DNA of 64,000 bases from Namhaeicola sp039714555 (GTDB lineage Bacteria; Bacteroidota; Bacteroidia; Flavobacteriales; Flavobacteriaceae): assembly GCA_039714555.1 (NCBI GenBank), contig JBDLJB010000003.1, forward strand, positions 62,001-126,000, given 5' to 3'. The notes beneath the pieces are model-generated. The model searched no databases and was not told where the DNA came from. It was given only the letters and a program-made list of their open reading frames with translations. Shown piece by piece: positions 26,734 through 35,024 of the stretch. The position numbers and the translations under genes were made by a program. The first letter of the stretch is position 1. Each line of letters starts with the position of its first letter.

Positions 26734-27639
26734 ATGCCAATTACCGAAGAATTTCTTCAATCATTTGAACAAGGATTAAACCCACAATTTCCTGAAAAAT
26801 CTAAAATTCCGGCAAAAATTGTTGGGTATGGTGAGATATCTTCCATCTTTAAAATTGATCCATACAACAAATGGGTCTTTAAAAGATTACCATTATTTAC
26901 AAATGTTGTGGAAGCTGCAAATTATTCTAAAAATTACAATACTTATACAAATAAGTTAAAACAGGCTGGTTTAGCTCTACCTGAAGATAATATTTTTATT
27001 ATTTCTGATAAAAAAGTAGTATTGTATTTGGCTCAGGAGGCTTTGAAAAAGGAAGATTTGTGTCAAAATAAATTACATTCACTTTCCAAGGAAAAGGCAA
27101 TTGAAATGTTGGATAATATTTTTTTAAATATTAAAAAAGTAGCAGATTTCAATAAGAATAACAAACCGGAAATATCATTATCAATTGACGGGCAGGTTTC
27201 TAATTGGGCATTGGTAAATAATCAACTTTTGTATTTTGATACCAGTACGCCTTTGTTTAAGATTAATGGAGAAGAACAATTAGATCCGGAGCTATTATTG
27301 AATAGCACTCCTAAAGCTTTGCGTTGGATCATAAGAAAGTTCTTTTTACAAGAAGTGATGGATAGATATTATGATTTACGTTTGGTCTTTATTGATATAA
27401 TTGCAAATTTGCATAAAGAAAAAATGCAGGACCTGATTGATGAATCTATAATAAATGCAAATAATTTATTATCAGAAAATGAAGAAATCATTACACGAAA
27501 AGAAGTAGATAAATATTATGCAAATGATAAATTTATTTGGCAATTATTTTTGGCTTTACGCCGAATGGACAGGTGGTTAACAACAAATATATTTAATAAG
27601 CAATATGAGTTTATTTTACCTGGAAAAATCGAAAGGTAA
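26734..27639 (+). CDS. APH/choline-kinase-like protein
   Basis: A 301-residue protein I cannot assign to a named family. Several features read like a degenerate aminoglycoside/choline-kinase fold: a Gly loop V-G-Y-G-E-I-S-S (residues 30-37), W-V-F-K (possible ATP-binding Lys50), a catalytic-loop-like I-D-G-Q-V-S-N-W (Asp152, Asn157) and a metal-site-like Y-F-D (Asp169). The spacing Asp152/Asn157/Asp169 fits APH-type kinases. It is 6 bases after the aminotransferase gene. A small-molecule phosphotransferase role is inference from these motifs only. Confidence 0.65.
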   Translation: MPITEEFLQSFEQGLNPQFPEKSKIPAKIVGYGEISSIFKIDPYNKWVFKRLPLFTNVVEAANYSKNYNTYTNKLKQAGLALPEDNIFIISDKKVVLYLAQEALKKEDLCQNKLHSLSKEKAIEMLDNIFLNIKKVADFNKNNKPEISLSIDGQVSNWALVNNQLLYFDTSTPLFKINGEEQLDPELLLNSTPKALRWIIRKFFLQEVMDRYYDLRLVFIDIIANLHKEKMQDLIDESIINANNLLSENEEIITRKEVDKYYANDKFIWQLFLALRRMDRWLTTNIFNKQYEFILPGKIER

Positions 27640-27684
27640 GTAATGAATTTTGAGAAACGAATAGATTAATTATTCAATTAAATT

Positions 27685-28998
27685 ATGTGTGATACTTTTA
27701 TAGCCTTACCAAAAGTAACAGAAGATAGGACTATCATTTTTGCTAAAAACAGTGATCGAGAAGCAAATGAAGCACAAAGTTTGGAGTATCATTCACCAAA
27801 AAGATACACTGATCAATCAAAAGTAAAATGTACTTATATTGAAATTCCACAAATAGAAAAAACTAATGGTATTATTATTAGTCGCCCTTTTTGGATGTGG
27901 GGTGCAGAAATGGGTGTAAATGAACATGGAGTTGTAATTGGAAATGAAGCGGTTTTTACCAAAATAAAAGTAAAAAAGAAAGGCGTTTTAACAGGTATGG
28001 ATCTGTTACGACTGGCTTTAGAACGAGCTGATACAGCAAGAAAAGCCAAACAAGTAATTATTGATCTTTTAAATGAATATGGGCAGGGGGGAGTTTGTGG
28101 ATATGAAGATAAAGGAATGTTCTATCACAACAGTTTTATAATAGCTGACAAAGAAGAAGCCTGGGTTTTAGAAACTGCAGGTGAATTTTGGGTTACCAAA
28201 AAGGTTAAAGAATTTTATGCAATTAGCAATGGTTTAACAATAGGTTCTGATTACGATGAAATTCATCCAAATGCTATTAAGTATGCACAAAAAAGAAAGT
28301 GGATCAAAGGAGAATTTAACTTTGCATTGGCATTTTCCGATTTTTTATATACTACATTTTCTGCTTGTAAGAAAAGAAAGAGTAGGGCAGATGAAATTTT
28401 AGAGAACAGTTTAAAAAAAATTAATATACAATCTGCATTTGCACATTTAAGAGACCATAATTCAGATAAATATAACCCATCCAAAGCTGTCTTAGGCAAT
28501 ACTATTTGTGCCCATGCCGGAAATTCAATTACGCGAAATGCTTCGCAAACTACAGCTTCTTTGATAGTTCATTTAACAAAAGAAAAACCTATAATTTGGG
28601 TTACAGCTACTTCTACACCTTGTATTTCAATATTTAAACCAATTTGGTTTGATGCTAAAGTTGTGCCAAATTTAGGGGAAGAATTGGGCGCTTTGTATAA
28701 TGCGAAGTCTTTTTGGTGGAAACATGAAATGTTGCATAGAGAAATATTAAAAGATTATAAAAATAGAATTAAGATTATTGAAAAGGAACGAAATGAAGTT
28801 GAAGATATGTTTATGAACTTAGTTTATACGCAAAATAATAAAGGGATTGAAATTTCTAAAATTACTTTTGAAAAACATTTACAATTGATTGAAAAATGGA
28901 TAGAAAATGTGAGGAAATCAGGAAATAAAAACAGTTCAAATATTATCTATAAGAACTATTGGAAGAAGTTGAATAATAAAGTAAAATTGACACTATGA
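27685..28998 (+). CDS. C69-family peptidase (Ntn hydrolase)
   Basis: A 437-residue protein starting M-C-D-T-F-I-A-L-P and containing F-A-K-N-S-D-R-E near residue 25. Cys2 becomes the N-terminal nucleophile of the C69/U34 dipeptidase group of Ntn hydrolases, related to acyl-CoA:6-aminopenicillanate acyltransferases. Further signatures are N-E-H-G-V-V-I-G-N-E-A-V and E-A-W-V-L-E-T-A-G. No signal peptide, so the start Cys is exposed by Met removal alone. It shares 4 bases (ATGA) with the nitrilase gene, so both products likely act on the same amide-containing compound. Confidence 0.87.
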   Translation: MCDTFIALPKVTEDRTIIFAKNSDREANEAQSLEYHSPKRYTDQSKVKCTYIEIPQIEKTNGIIISRPFWMWGAEMGVNEHGVVIGNEAVFTKIKVKKKGVLTGMDLLRLALERADTARKAKQVIIDLLNEYGQGGVCGYEDKGMFYHNSFIIADKEEAWVLETAGEFWVTKKVKEFYAISNGLTIGSDYDEIHPNAIKYAQKRKWIKGEFNFALAFSDFLYTTFSACKKRKSRADEILENSLKKINIQSAFAHLRDHNSDKYNPSKAVLGNTICAHAGNSITRNASQTTASLIVHLTKEKPIIWVTATSTPCISIFKPIWFDAKVVPNLGEELGALYNAKSFWWKHEMLHREILKDYKNRIKIIEKERNEVEDMFMNLVYTQNNKGIEISKITFEKHLQLIEKWIENVRKSGNKNSSNIIYKNYWKKLNNKVKLTL

Positions 28999-30110
28999 AA
29001 AAATCATTTATAATTATTGTTTTAGTTGTTATAGTCTATATAATTTGGTCAAAAACTGGTAGAAAAGAAGTTGAGGTTGGAAAATATAACTCCATAGCAC
29101 ATTATACTGAATTTAAAAAAGATTCTTCTACTTCTAATATTGTTGGTATTCAACCCTTTATGACAAATTTTGATTATCAGAGTGAAGATATATTTTACAA
29201 AAAAATGAATTTTTATATGAAGGAAGCTCAAAAGAAAGGTTGGTTTCATAAAAATACCACGGTTGTTTTTCCGGAGCATATTGCTTCATGGTTAGTTGCT
29301 GCTAATGAAAAGAGTTCGGTTTATACATCAACCAAAATTGATGATGCTTTGATATATGTAGTTCTTGCAAATTTACCTGAATATTTAAAGAATTATTTTA
29401 TGTCAGGTGCTTCTGATAAAGCGACAGCTGCAGCTTTTCAGATGAAAGGAAAGGAAATGGCAGAGATTTACCATTCTGTTTATTCAAAACTCGCAAAAAA
29501 TTACAAAGTTAATATTGTTGCGGGTTCTATCTTTTTGCCAAACCCTTCCGTTAAGTATGGACAATTAATTGTAGAAAAAGGTCCAATTTATAATATTACC
29601 GCTTTATTTAAATCTAACGGAGAAATTGAACCTAACTTGATAAAAAAGAAATATCCTATTAATACTGAATTACCTTTTTGTGTAAAAAATGAGGAATCTT
29701 TACCTACATTTAATACTACTTCGGGGAATTTGGGTGTGGTTATTTGTGCTGATGCATGGCATGGTGATATTTACGAAGAAATGGATCAGAATAAAGTAAG
29801 TACATTTATTGCTCCGTCCTATTCAACCGGTGAAAATATATGGTCAACCAAATGGGAAGGTTATAATGGTTCTGAAAATCCGGTAGAGGTCGATTTAACG
29901 GATATTAATAATATAACTTTAGAAGAAGCCTGGCATAAATACACCTTAAAAAGAATTAAAGATATGGATATTCAAACGGGAATCACCGTATTTTTAAGAG
30001 GTGAGATTTGGGATCTAGGTACTGATGGCAATTCTTTTATTTTTCGAAATGATTCTATTCAATCTGTTCCCAAAACTAATATGCCGGTGATTTTTAATGT
30101 GGAGATATAG
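28995..30110 (+). CDS. membrane-anchored nitrilase-superfamily hydrolase
   Basis: A 371-residue carbon-nitrogen hydrolase. It starts with one TM helix (about residues 4-19) and a basic flank. Catalytic candidates of the nitrilase Glu-Lys-Cys triad are Glu94 in V-F-P-E-H, a Lys in L-I-K-K-K-Y (about 217-219) and Cys251 in L-G-V-V-I-C-A-D-A-W-H. The catalytic domain would face the periplasm. It ends the operon and is translationally coupled to the C69 gene. It is distinct from apolipoprotein N-acyltransferase, which has many TM helices. Amide substrate unknown. Confidence 0.8.
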   Translation: MKKSFIIIVLVVIVYIIWSKTGRKEVEVGKYNSIAHYTEFKKDSSTSNIVGIQPFMTNFDYQSEDIFYKKMNFYMKEAQKKGWFHKNTTVVFPEHIASWLVAANEKSSVYTSTKIDDALIYVVLANLPEYLKNYFMSGASDKATAAAFQMKGKEMAEIYHSVYSKLAKNYKVNIVAGSIFLPNPSVKYGQLIVEKGPIYNITALFKSNGEIEPNLIKKKYPINTELPFCVKNEESLPTFNTTSGNLGVVICADAWHGDIYEEMDQNKVSTFIAPSYSTGENIWSTKWEGYNGSENPVEVDLTDINNITLEEAWHKYTLKRIKDMDIQTGITVFLRGEIWDLGTDGNSFIFRNDSIQSVPKTNMPVIFNVEI

Positions 30111-30148
30111 AAGATCGAAAATTGGAAGATCGGGGTTGGGTAAAAGGT

Positions 30149-30580
30149 TCAGTTTAGTAAACCTTTGCCAGTTAGTGTTTTTATGATCTTATGACGTATT
30201 GTAAAAATCCTGCCAAGCATTACTCCTGCGTTAAGTGATAATACAATCGCGCTAATATGGTTTAGGTGTGTTATTTCATAAACGATCTTCTTTTTAAAAA
30301 TCGTAAAAAGTATAAATAATATTAGAAGTATACCGCCAACAATATCAAACTCCTTCACAATTTTATGTCCTTTGCTATCCCAGGTTACGTTTTGAATCCT
30401 GCTTAAAATTGCGCCTAGAAAAATACCTGAAATAAAGGCTGTAAAAGGATATTTAACAGGTACATCATCTTGTATAAAATGTATGATTGCAAGGCTAATG
30501 AATATAAAAAACATAAGAATAAAAAACCATAAGTGTTTTTTTAATCCTTTATCTAAAAATGTACTGTTTTGTTCATTCAT
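30149..30580 (-). CDS. four-helix membrane protein
   Basis: A 143-residue integral membrane protein with hydrophobic segments at about residues 13-32, 41-58, 80-95 and 104-122 and a basic C terminus (R-H-K-I-I-K-T-L). I do not recognise the family. Its start overlaps the 3' end of the upstream methyltransferase gene by 8 bases, so it is cotranscribed. It converges on the nitrilase gene, leaving a 38-base gap. Function unknown. Confidence 0.65.
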   Translation of the reverse strand: MNEQNSTFLDKGLKKHLWFFILMFFIFISLAIIHFIQDDVPVKYPFTAFISGIFLGAILSRIQNVTWDSKGHKIVKEFDIVGGILLILFILFTIFKKKIVYEITHLNHISAIVLSLNAGVMLGRIFTIRHKIIKTLTGKGLLN

Positions 30581-31388
30581 TTCTTATGAATTTTTTAGTT
30601 GCAACTAAAGAATATACCATTGGAATTTTATTTTCCAGGTGTTTAATTCTGAATTTATTAGCTGGAATTTCTATGGTTTTATTAAAACAATTATAAGGTG
30701 AATAATCATATTCATCAAATTTATTAATTTCAAGTCCATTTTTAATTAAACTATTAATCACTTCACTTAGACTATGATTCCAGGTAATACTTTCGGTTTT
30801 AATTGGAGCTTCCTTATCGGCATAAGTACCTATTTCACTTTCTACAATTGCATCTGATTTAAAATAACGATATTTTATTTTTTCAAAATCGTTATCAAAC
30901 ATCCAAACTATTGGATGAAATTCAGCAAAAATAAATTTTCCATTTGGTTTTAAAAAGCGTGCGATAATATTTGCCCATTTATTCAAATCAGGTAACCAAC
31001 CAATAGTTCCATAACTTGTAAAAACGATATCAAATTTTTTATCTAAATAATTTGGCAGATCGTAAATGTTACAACAAATAAAATGGGCATCAATATTTGT
31101 TTTTTTTGATAATAATTTGGCTTGGTCTATAGCTTTATCAGATAGATCAACTCCCGTTACGTTTGCTCCCAATCTCCCTAACGAAATAGTATCTTGACCG
31201 AAATGACATTGTAGATGTAAAATACTTTTACCAGATATATCACCTAATAAATTCATTTCAATTTCATTAAGTGAATTATTGCCTTTCAAAAACCCTTCTA
31301 GGTTATAAAAATCAGATTTAATATGATAATTAACTTTTTGATTCCAAAGCTCTTGGTTTACTTTTAGGTAATCTTTTTCTGGATACAT
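30573..31388 (-). CDS. class I SAM-dependent methyltransferase
   Basis: A 271-residue methyltransferase with SAM motif I (S-I-L-H-L-Q-C-H-F-G-Q-D, about residues 54-65) and G-V-D-L-S-D-K-A-I near 78-86 as the acidic loop, followed by F-D-I-V-F-T-S-Y-G-T-I-G-W. The H-L-Q-C-H-F-G-Q-D variant is typical of a widespread class I methyltransferase group of unknown small-molecule substrate. Coupled to the downstream membrane-protein gene by overlap. Confidence 0.85.
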   Translation of the reverse strand: MYPEKDYLKVNQELWNQKVNYHIKSDFYNLEGFLKGNNSLNEIEMNLLGDISGKSILHLQCHFGQDTISLGRLGANVTGVDLSDKAIDQAKLLSKKTNIDAHFICCNIYDLPNYLDKKFDIVFTSYGTIGWLPDLNKWANIIARFLKPNGKFIFAEFHPIVWMFDNDFEKIKYRYFKSDAIVESEIGTYADKEAPIKTESITWNHSLSEVINSLIKNGLEINKFDEYDYSPYNCFNKTIEIPANKFRIKHLENKIPMVYSLVATKKFIRNE

Positions 31389-31467
31389 TATATCTAATAA
31401 GTAATAATTATAAACGAATCAAATATACCTAAAATAATATGACCAATAATATTTTCAAATAATTATC

Positions 31468-32529
31468 TTAATAATTCAGAGCTGTTTGTTGTTGTAATTG
31501 GTTGTTTTTTTCAATTCTGTATTTTAGTATTTTGAGGTATCTTAAAGCTGTTTTATTCTTATAATCTGTATAAGATTTTGAAGCCCATTCTACTGCAGTA
31601 TCAAGATCACCATTTATTTCATTGATGATAGCCATATTATAACAAGCTCTACCCGCTATTTCTTTTTTAGGATTTGAAACTTCTTTGCTCCAAAGTTCAG
31701 CGGCTCCATCCCAGTTGCCTGTTTGAGCTCTTCTTTTAGCGATAACAAAATTATCAGATCCTCGTACAAAGTAGTCTCTGGAAACTCTCATTTTAAATGG
31801 AAATATTCTCAATGCATAGTTTTGCCCTATAGTTTTGCTGACCTGTAGTACAGATTCTTTTCTTCCAATAATGGCTTTAGCAGCATTTACCGGATTTATA
31901 CCAACACCTTTTGAGGTTACATTTTCATTAAAAATAAATTCATCAAGAACATTTTTATTATTGATATCATAAATTCTCCATCCGGTTTTTATTAATGTAT
32001 TTATAGTTGTATGATGCTCAATCGCAGGTATTTTCACCCCTAATGGCCCAGTAATTTCAACAGGAACAGTATTATAATTAACAATGGCATCTGTATCATA
32101 AAATGATAATGAATATATGGCATCGACGTTATATTTTATTGAAATTTGCTCTAAAGTTTCCCATGAAATAGTTGTTGGAAAAATTCCGATTCCGGGATTT
32201 TTTATTTGAATTCCATCAATTATTTTTACTTCTGAAAATTTTTCACTTTTTACAAGTTCATCAAAAAGTCCATTAACAGATATATTAGCTCCCTCTTCGT
32301 CTAAATTTTTTCCTTCTATTGAAAGAACTTTATCAATATCATCTATTTTTTTTATCTCTTTTGAAGGTAAACTTCTATCGATAATACCAATAGATTTTAT
32401 ATTTGAAGGAATATAAACTAATGAAGGTTCATTAACACTCAGTGTTAATTTATTTGTTGAGCTACAAGAACTTAGTAAAATACTTATTACTAATATCAAT
32501 ATAGTATTAGAGTTTTTAAATTTTCTCAT
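31468..32529 (-). CDS. lipoprotein with C-terminal TPR-like region (possibly DUF6340)
   Basis: A 353-residue predicted lipoprotein (signal with lipobox L-L-S-S-C near residue 22). The N-terminal half contains I-K-S-I-G-I-I-D-R-S and a Y-S-L-S-F-Y-D-T-D segment. The C-terminal part (about 265-340: W-D-G-A-A-E-L-W, A-G-R-A-C-Y-N-M-A, L-D-T-A-V-E-W-A) reads like two TPR units. I associate the architecture with DUF6340 from memory. Outer-membrane or periplasmic location inferred. No function proposed. Confidence 0.7.
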   Translation of the reverse strand: MRKFKNSNTILILVISILLSSCSSTNKLTLSVNEPSLVYIPSNIKSIGIIDRSLPSKEIKKIDDIDKVLSIEGKNLDEEGANISVNGLFDELVKSEKFSEVKIIDGIQIKNPGIGIFPTTISWETLEQISIKYNVDAIYSLSFYDTDAIVNYNTVPVEITGPLGVKIPAIEHHTTINTLIKTGWRIYDINNKNVLDEFIFNENVTSKGVGINPVNAAKAIIGRKESVLQVSKTIGQNYALRIFPFKMRVSRDYFVRGSDNFVIAKRRAQTGNWDGAAELWSKEVSNPKKEIAGRACYNMAIINEINGDLDTAVEWASKSYTDYKNKTALRYLKILKYRIEKNNQLQQQTALNY

Positions 32530-32660
32530 AAAATATCTAATTTACTTATAGATAAACGCAAATATTAGTAAAAATAGTATTGTATGTATCCTAAATATTA
32601 AATATACAGTATGTTTAAAGAGCTTTAAACTACAGATATATGCTTATTCCAATTATTAGA

Positions 32661-33653
32661 TTATGAATTTAATATTTCCCAAAGTTTATCTTTCAACTCA
32701 GTAAGACCAGTTTGTGCAACAGAAGAGATAAAAAGGTGTGGAAGGTCTTTAGGTAATTCTTTTTCAATTTCTGATTTCAATTCATCGTCCAGCATATCAG
32801 ATTTTGAAATGGCCAGTAAACGATCTTTATCTAATAATTCAGGATTGTGTTTTTTAAGCTCATTGAGTAAAATGGTATATTCTTTTTGAATATCATCACT
32901 ATCTGCAGGAATTAAGAATAGTAATATAGAATTTCTTTCAATATGACGTAAAAAATGATGACCTAAACCTTTACCTTCAGCAGCACCTTCAATTATTCCA
33001 GGAATATCAGCAATAACAAAACTTTGGTAGTTACGATATTTAACAATTCCTAAATTGGGTTTTAAAGTAGTAAAAGCATAATCAGCAATTTTAGGTTTTG
33101 CAGCAGTTAAAACTGATAATAAAGTTGATTTACCTGCATTTGGAAAACCAACCAAACCTACATCGGCAAGTAATTTTAATTCTAATTGAAACCAAGCCTC
33201 TTTTCCTTCAATACCAGGTTGTGCATAACGTGGAGTTTGATTGGTTGATGACTTAAAATGCCAATTGCCTCTACCACCCATTCCACCTTCAACCAATATT
33301 ATTTCTTCACCATTTTGAGTGATTTCAAATAAAGTTTCTTTAGTTTCATTATCTTTTACAATAGTTCCAAGAGGAACATCAACGTAGACATCTTCGCCAT
33401 CTTTCCCGGTACTTCTATTCTTGCTACCGGCACTTCCGTGTTCTGCTTTATAATGTTGTTTATGTTTAAGGTGAAAAAGGGTCCACATGTTTTTATTTCC
33501 ACGAATAATAACGTGTCCTCCCCGGCCGCCATCTCCACCATCAGGTCCACCTTTAGTAATATATTTTTCTCGGTGTAGGTGTACAGATCCTTTGCCTCCA
33601 TTACCAGAAGCGGCCCAAACATTTATATAGTCAACAAAATTACCTTCTGTCAT
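32661..33653 (-). CDS. obgE: GTPase ObgE/CgtA
   Basis: A 330-residue Obg GTPase needed for 50S ribosome assembly. The Gly-rich Obg fold occupies about residues 1-155 (G-G-P-D-G-G-D-G-G-R-G-G; G-M-G-G-R-G-N). The G domain has G1 G-F-P-N-A-G-K-S-T-L, a switch with T-T-L-K-P-N-L-G, G3 D-I-P-G-I-I-E-G-A and the G4-equivalent S-K-S-D. ATG at 33653 is chosen; the frame also contains a TTG two codons upstream, which is unneeded. Downstream of adk by 15 bases, probably one operon. Confidence 0.95.
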   Translation of the reverse strand: MTEGNFVDYINVWAASGNGGKGSVHLHREKYITKGGPDGGDGGRGGHVIIRGNKNMWTLFHLKHKQHYKAEHGSAGSKNRSTGKDGEDVYVDVPLGTIVKDNETKETLFEITQNGEEIILVEGGMGGRGNWHFKSSTNQTPRYAQPGIEGKEAWFQLELKLLADVGLVGFPNAGKSTLLSVLTAAKPKIADYAFTTLKPNLGIVKYRNYQSFVIADIPGIIEGAAEGKGLGHHFLRHIERNSILLFLIPADSDDIQKEYTILLNELKKHNPELLDKDRLLAISKSDMLDDELKSEIEKELPKDLPHLFISSVAQTGLTELKDKLWEILNS

Positions 33654-33668
33654 GGTCAATTAAATTTG

Positions 33669-34241
33669 TTAAAGATTATCTATAACTTTACATAATCTTT
33701 CTGTAATTTCTTCAATAGAACCAACGCCATTTATACCGTAGTATTTATTTTGTTTTTGAAAAAATTCTTGTAGAATTGCAGTTTTTGTTTGATATTCATT
33801 AAAGCGATTCTTTATTTTATCTACATCTTGATCATCTGGTCTACCACTTGTTAATCCTCTATTTAATATTCGTTTAATGAGTAGATCTTCAGGAACTACT
33901 AATGAAACCATTCCATTAATAGATTCACCTTTTTCATGTAAGAATTCATCTAAAGCTATAGCTTGAGACTTGGTACGTGGAAAACCATCAAAAATAAAAC
34001 CATTTGCATTTGGGTTTTTATTTACTTCTGCCTTGAGCATATCGATAGTAACTTTATCAGGCACCAAATCTCCAATATCCATATATGATTTAGCTAATTT
34101 ACCTAATTCAGTTTCGTTTTTAATATTGTAACGAAAAACGTCACCTGTTGATATATGAACTAAATTATACTTGTCTTTTATAATAGTTGCTTGTGTTCCT
34201 TTTCCTGCTCCAGGAGGTCCAAAAAAAACTAAATTTTTCAT
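33669..34241 (-). CDS. adk: adenylate kinase
   Basis: A 190-residue nucleoside monophosphate kinase converting AMP + ATP to 2 ADP. P-loop is F-F-G-P-P-G-A-G-K-G-T (about residues 5-15), then I-S-T-G-D-V-F-R, G-F-I-F-D-G-F-P-R-T and the lid segment R-G-L-T-S-G-R-P-D-D-Q-D. The lid is the short, zinc-free kind, which explains the 190-residue length typical of Bacteroidota. Located between hpt and obgE, all in one direction. Confidence 0.95.
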   Translation of the reverse strand: MKNLVFFGPPGAGKGTQATIIKDKYNLVHISTGDVFRYNIKNETELGKLAKSYMDIGDLVPDKVTIDMLKAEVNKNPNANGFIFDGFPRTKSQAIALDEFLHEKGESINGMVSLVVPEDLLIKRILNRGLTSGRPDDQDVDKIKNRFNEYQTKTAILQEFFQKQNKYYGINGVGSIEEITERLCKVIDNL

Positions 34242-34300
34242 AAGGTTTTAATTAATTGGGGTAATAATAATTGATTTATAAGAATAATTTGATGTTAAAA

Positions 34301-34843
34301 TTATACATTTTTTAGTTGGTAAACATCTGGAAGGTTTCTGCCTAACCCATCATAATCCAACCCATAACCTACAATAAATTTATCTTCAATTGAAATTCCT
34401 TTATAATCAATTTGGAGATCTTTTTTATAAACATCAGGTTTGAAAAATAGTGTTGCAATTTTTAATTGTTTAAGATTTTCATTTTTAAAGATATTGTAAA
34501 TTTCTTCCAAAGTATTTCCGGTATCGATAATATCTTCTAAGATTACAACAGTTTTTCCTTTTAGATCTTCATTAATTCCAACCAATTTTTTTACTTTTCC
34601 GGTACTATTAGTCCCTTGATAGGAGGTTAATTTAACAAAAGACAAATGGCAATCAAATGAATATTCTCTAACAAAATCAGCAACAAACATAAAGGAACCA
34701 TTTAAAACGCCCATAAATATTGGCACTTCATCTTTATCTAAATCATTTTCAATTTGCTTAGCAAGTTTTTTAACTGCTTTTTTAATTTTTTTCTTTGAAA
34801 TAAAAAGATCAAAATATTTATCGTTAAGTTTAACTGTATTCAT
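34301..34843 (-). CDS. hpt: hypoxanthine phosphoribosyltransferase
   Basis: A 180-residue type I phosphoribosyltransferase of purine salvage, converting hypoxanthine or guanine plus PRPP to IMP or GMP. The PRPP-binding signature V-V-I-L-E-D-I-I-D-T-G-N-T (about residues 94-106) is intact, with an N-terminal P-I-F-M-G-V-L-N-G-S-F-M-F and a C-terminal V-G-Y-G-L-D-Y loop. hpt-adk-obgE run together on the minus strand in a conserved Bacteroidota order. Confidence 0.95.
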   Translation of the reverse strand: MNTVKLNDKYFDLFISKKKIKKAVKKLAKQIENDLDKDEVPIFMGVLNGSFMFVADFVREYSFDCHLSFVKLTSYQGTNSTGKVKKLVGINEDLKGKTVVILEDIIDTGNTLEEIYNIFKNENLKQLKIATLFFKPDVYKKDLQIDYKGISIEDKFIVGYGLDYDGLGRNLPDVYQLKNV

Positions 34844-34858
34844 TTTCTAGTGATTAAT

Positions 34859-34885
34859 ACCTCTATAATAACCAATTTTAGAGGT
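34859..34885 (-). promoter_or_regulatory. hairpin just upstream of hpt
   Basis: ACCTCTA (34859-34865) pairs with TAGAGGT (34879-34885), a perfect 7-bp stem with a 13-base loop, 16 bases upstream of the hpt ATG on the minus strand. No T-run in either direction. It may be an operator or a 5' UTR hairpin. Confidence 0.3.
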
Positions 34886-34902
34886 TTATAAATTAGTATT
34901 TA

Positions 34903-34942
34903 TTTTATAATTAAAAATATAATTATATTTTTAATTATAAAA
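34903..34942. repeat. perfect 40-bp AT-only palindrome
   Basis: Positions 34903-34942 read identically on both strands (20-base arms, no spacer, centre AATT between 34922 and 34923), made only of A and T. It lies between the hpt start and the secDF terminator. It can extrude as a cruciform or serve as a symmetric protein-binding site. See the corresponding finding. Confidence 0.75.
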
Positions 34943-34970
34943 AATGTAAAATTACAGTATTTTATAAAAC

Positions 34971-35004
34971 AAAACCCTCCAAGTTAAAAAAACTTAAAGG
35001 GTTT
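34971..35004 (-). terminator. terminator of secDF
   Basis: AAACCCT (34972-34978) pairs with AGGGTTT (34998-35004), with an inner AAGTT/AACTT stem (34981-34985 / 34991-34995). On the minus strand it is followed by TTTTGTTTTAT. It lies 20 bases after the secDF stop. Confidence 0.85.
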
Positions 35005-35024
35005 AATTTTATATATTTAAAAAA

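Noticed and set aside
30111..30148. Short repeated GAAGATCG words between the nitrilase gene and the membrane-protein gene
   Set aside because: Only two imperfect copies in 38 bases; too little to call a repeat element.
32613..32630. GTTTAAAG/CTTTAAAC palindrome downstream of obgE
   Set aside because: Eight-base arms but no T-run on either side, so I do not call it a terminator. It may be a weak mRNA 3' hairpin.
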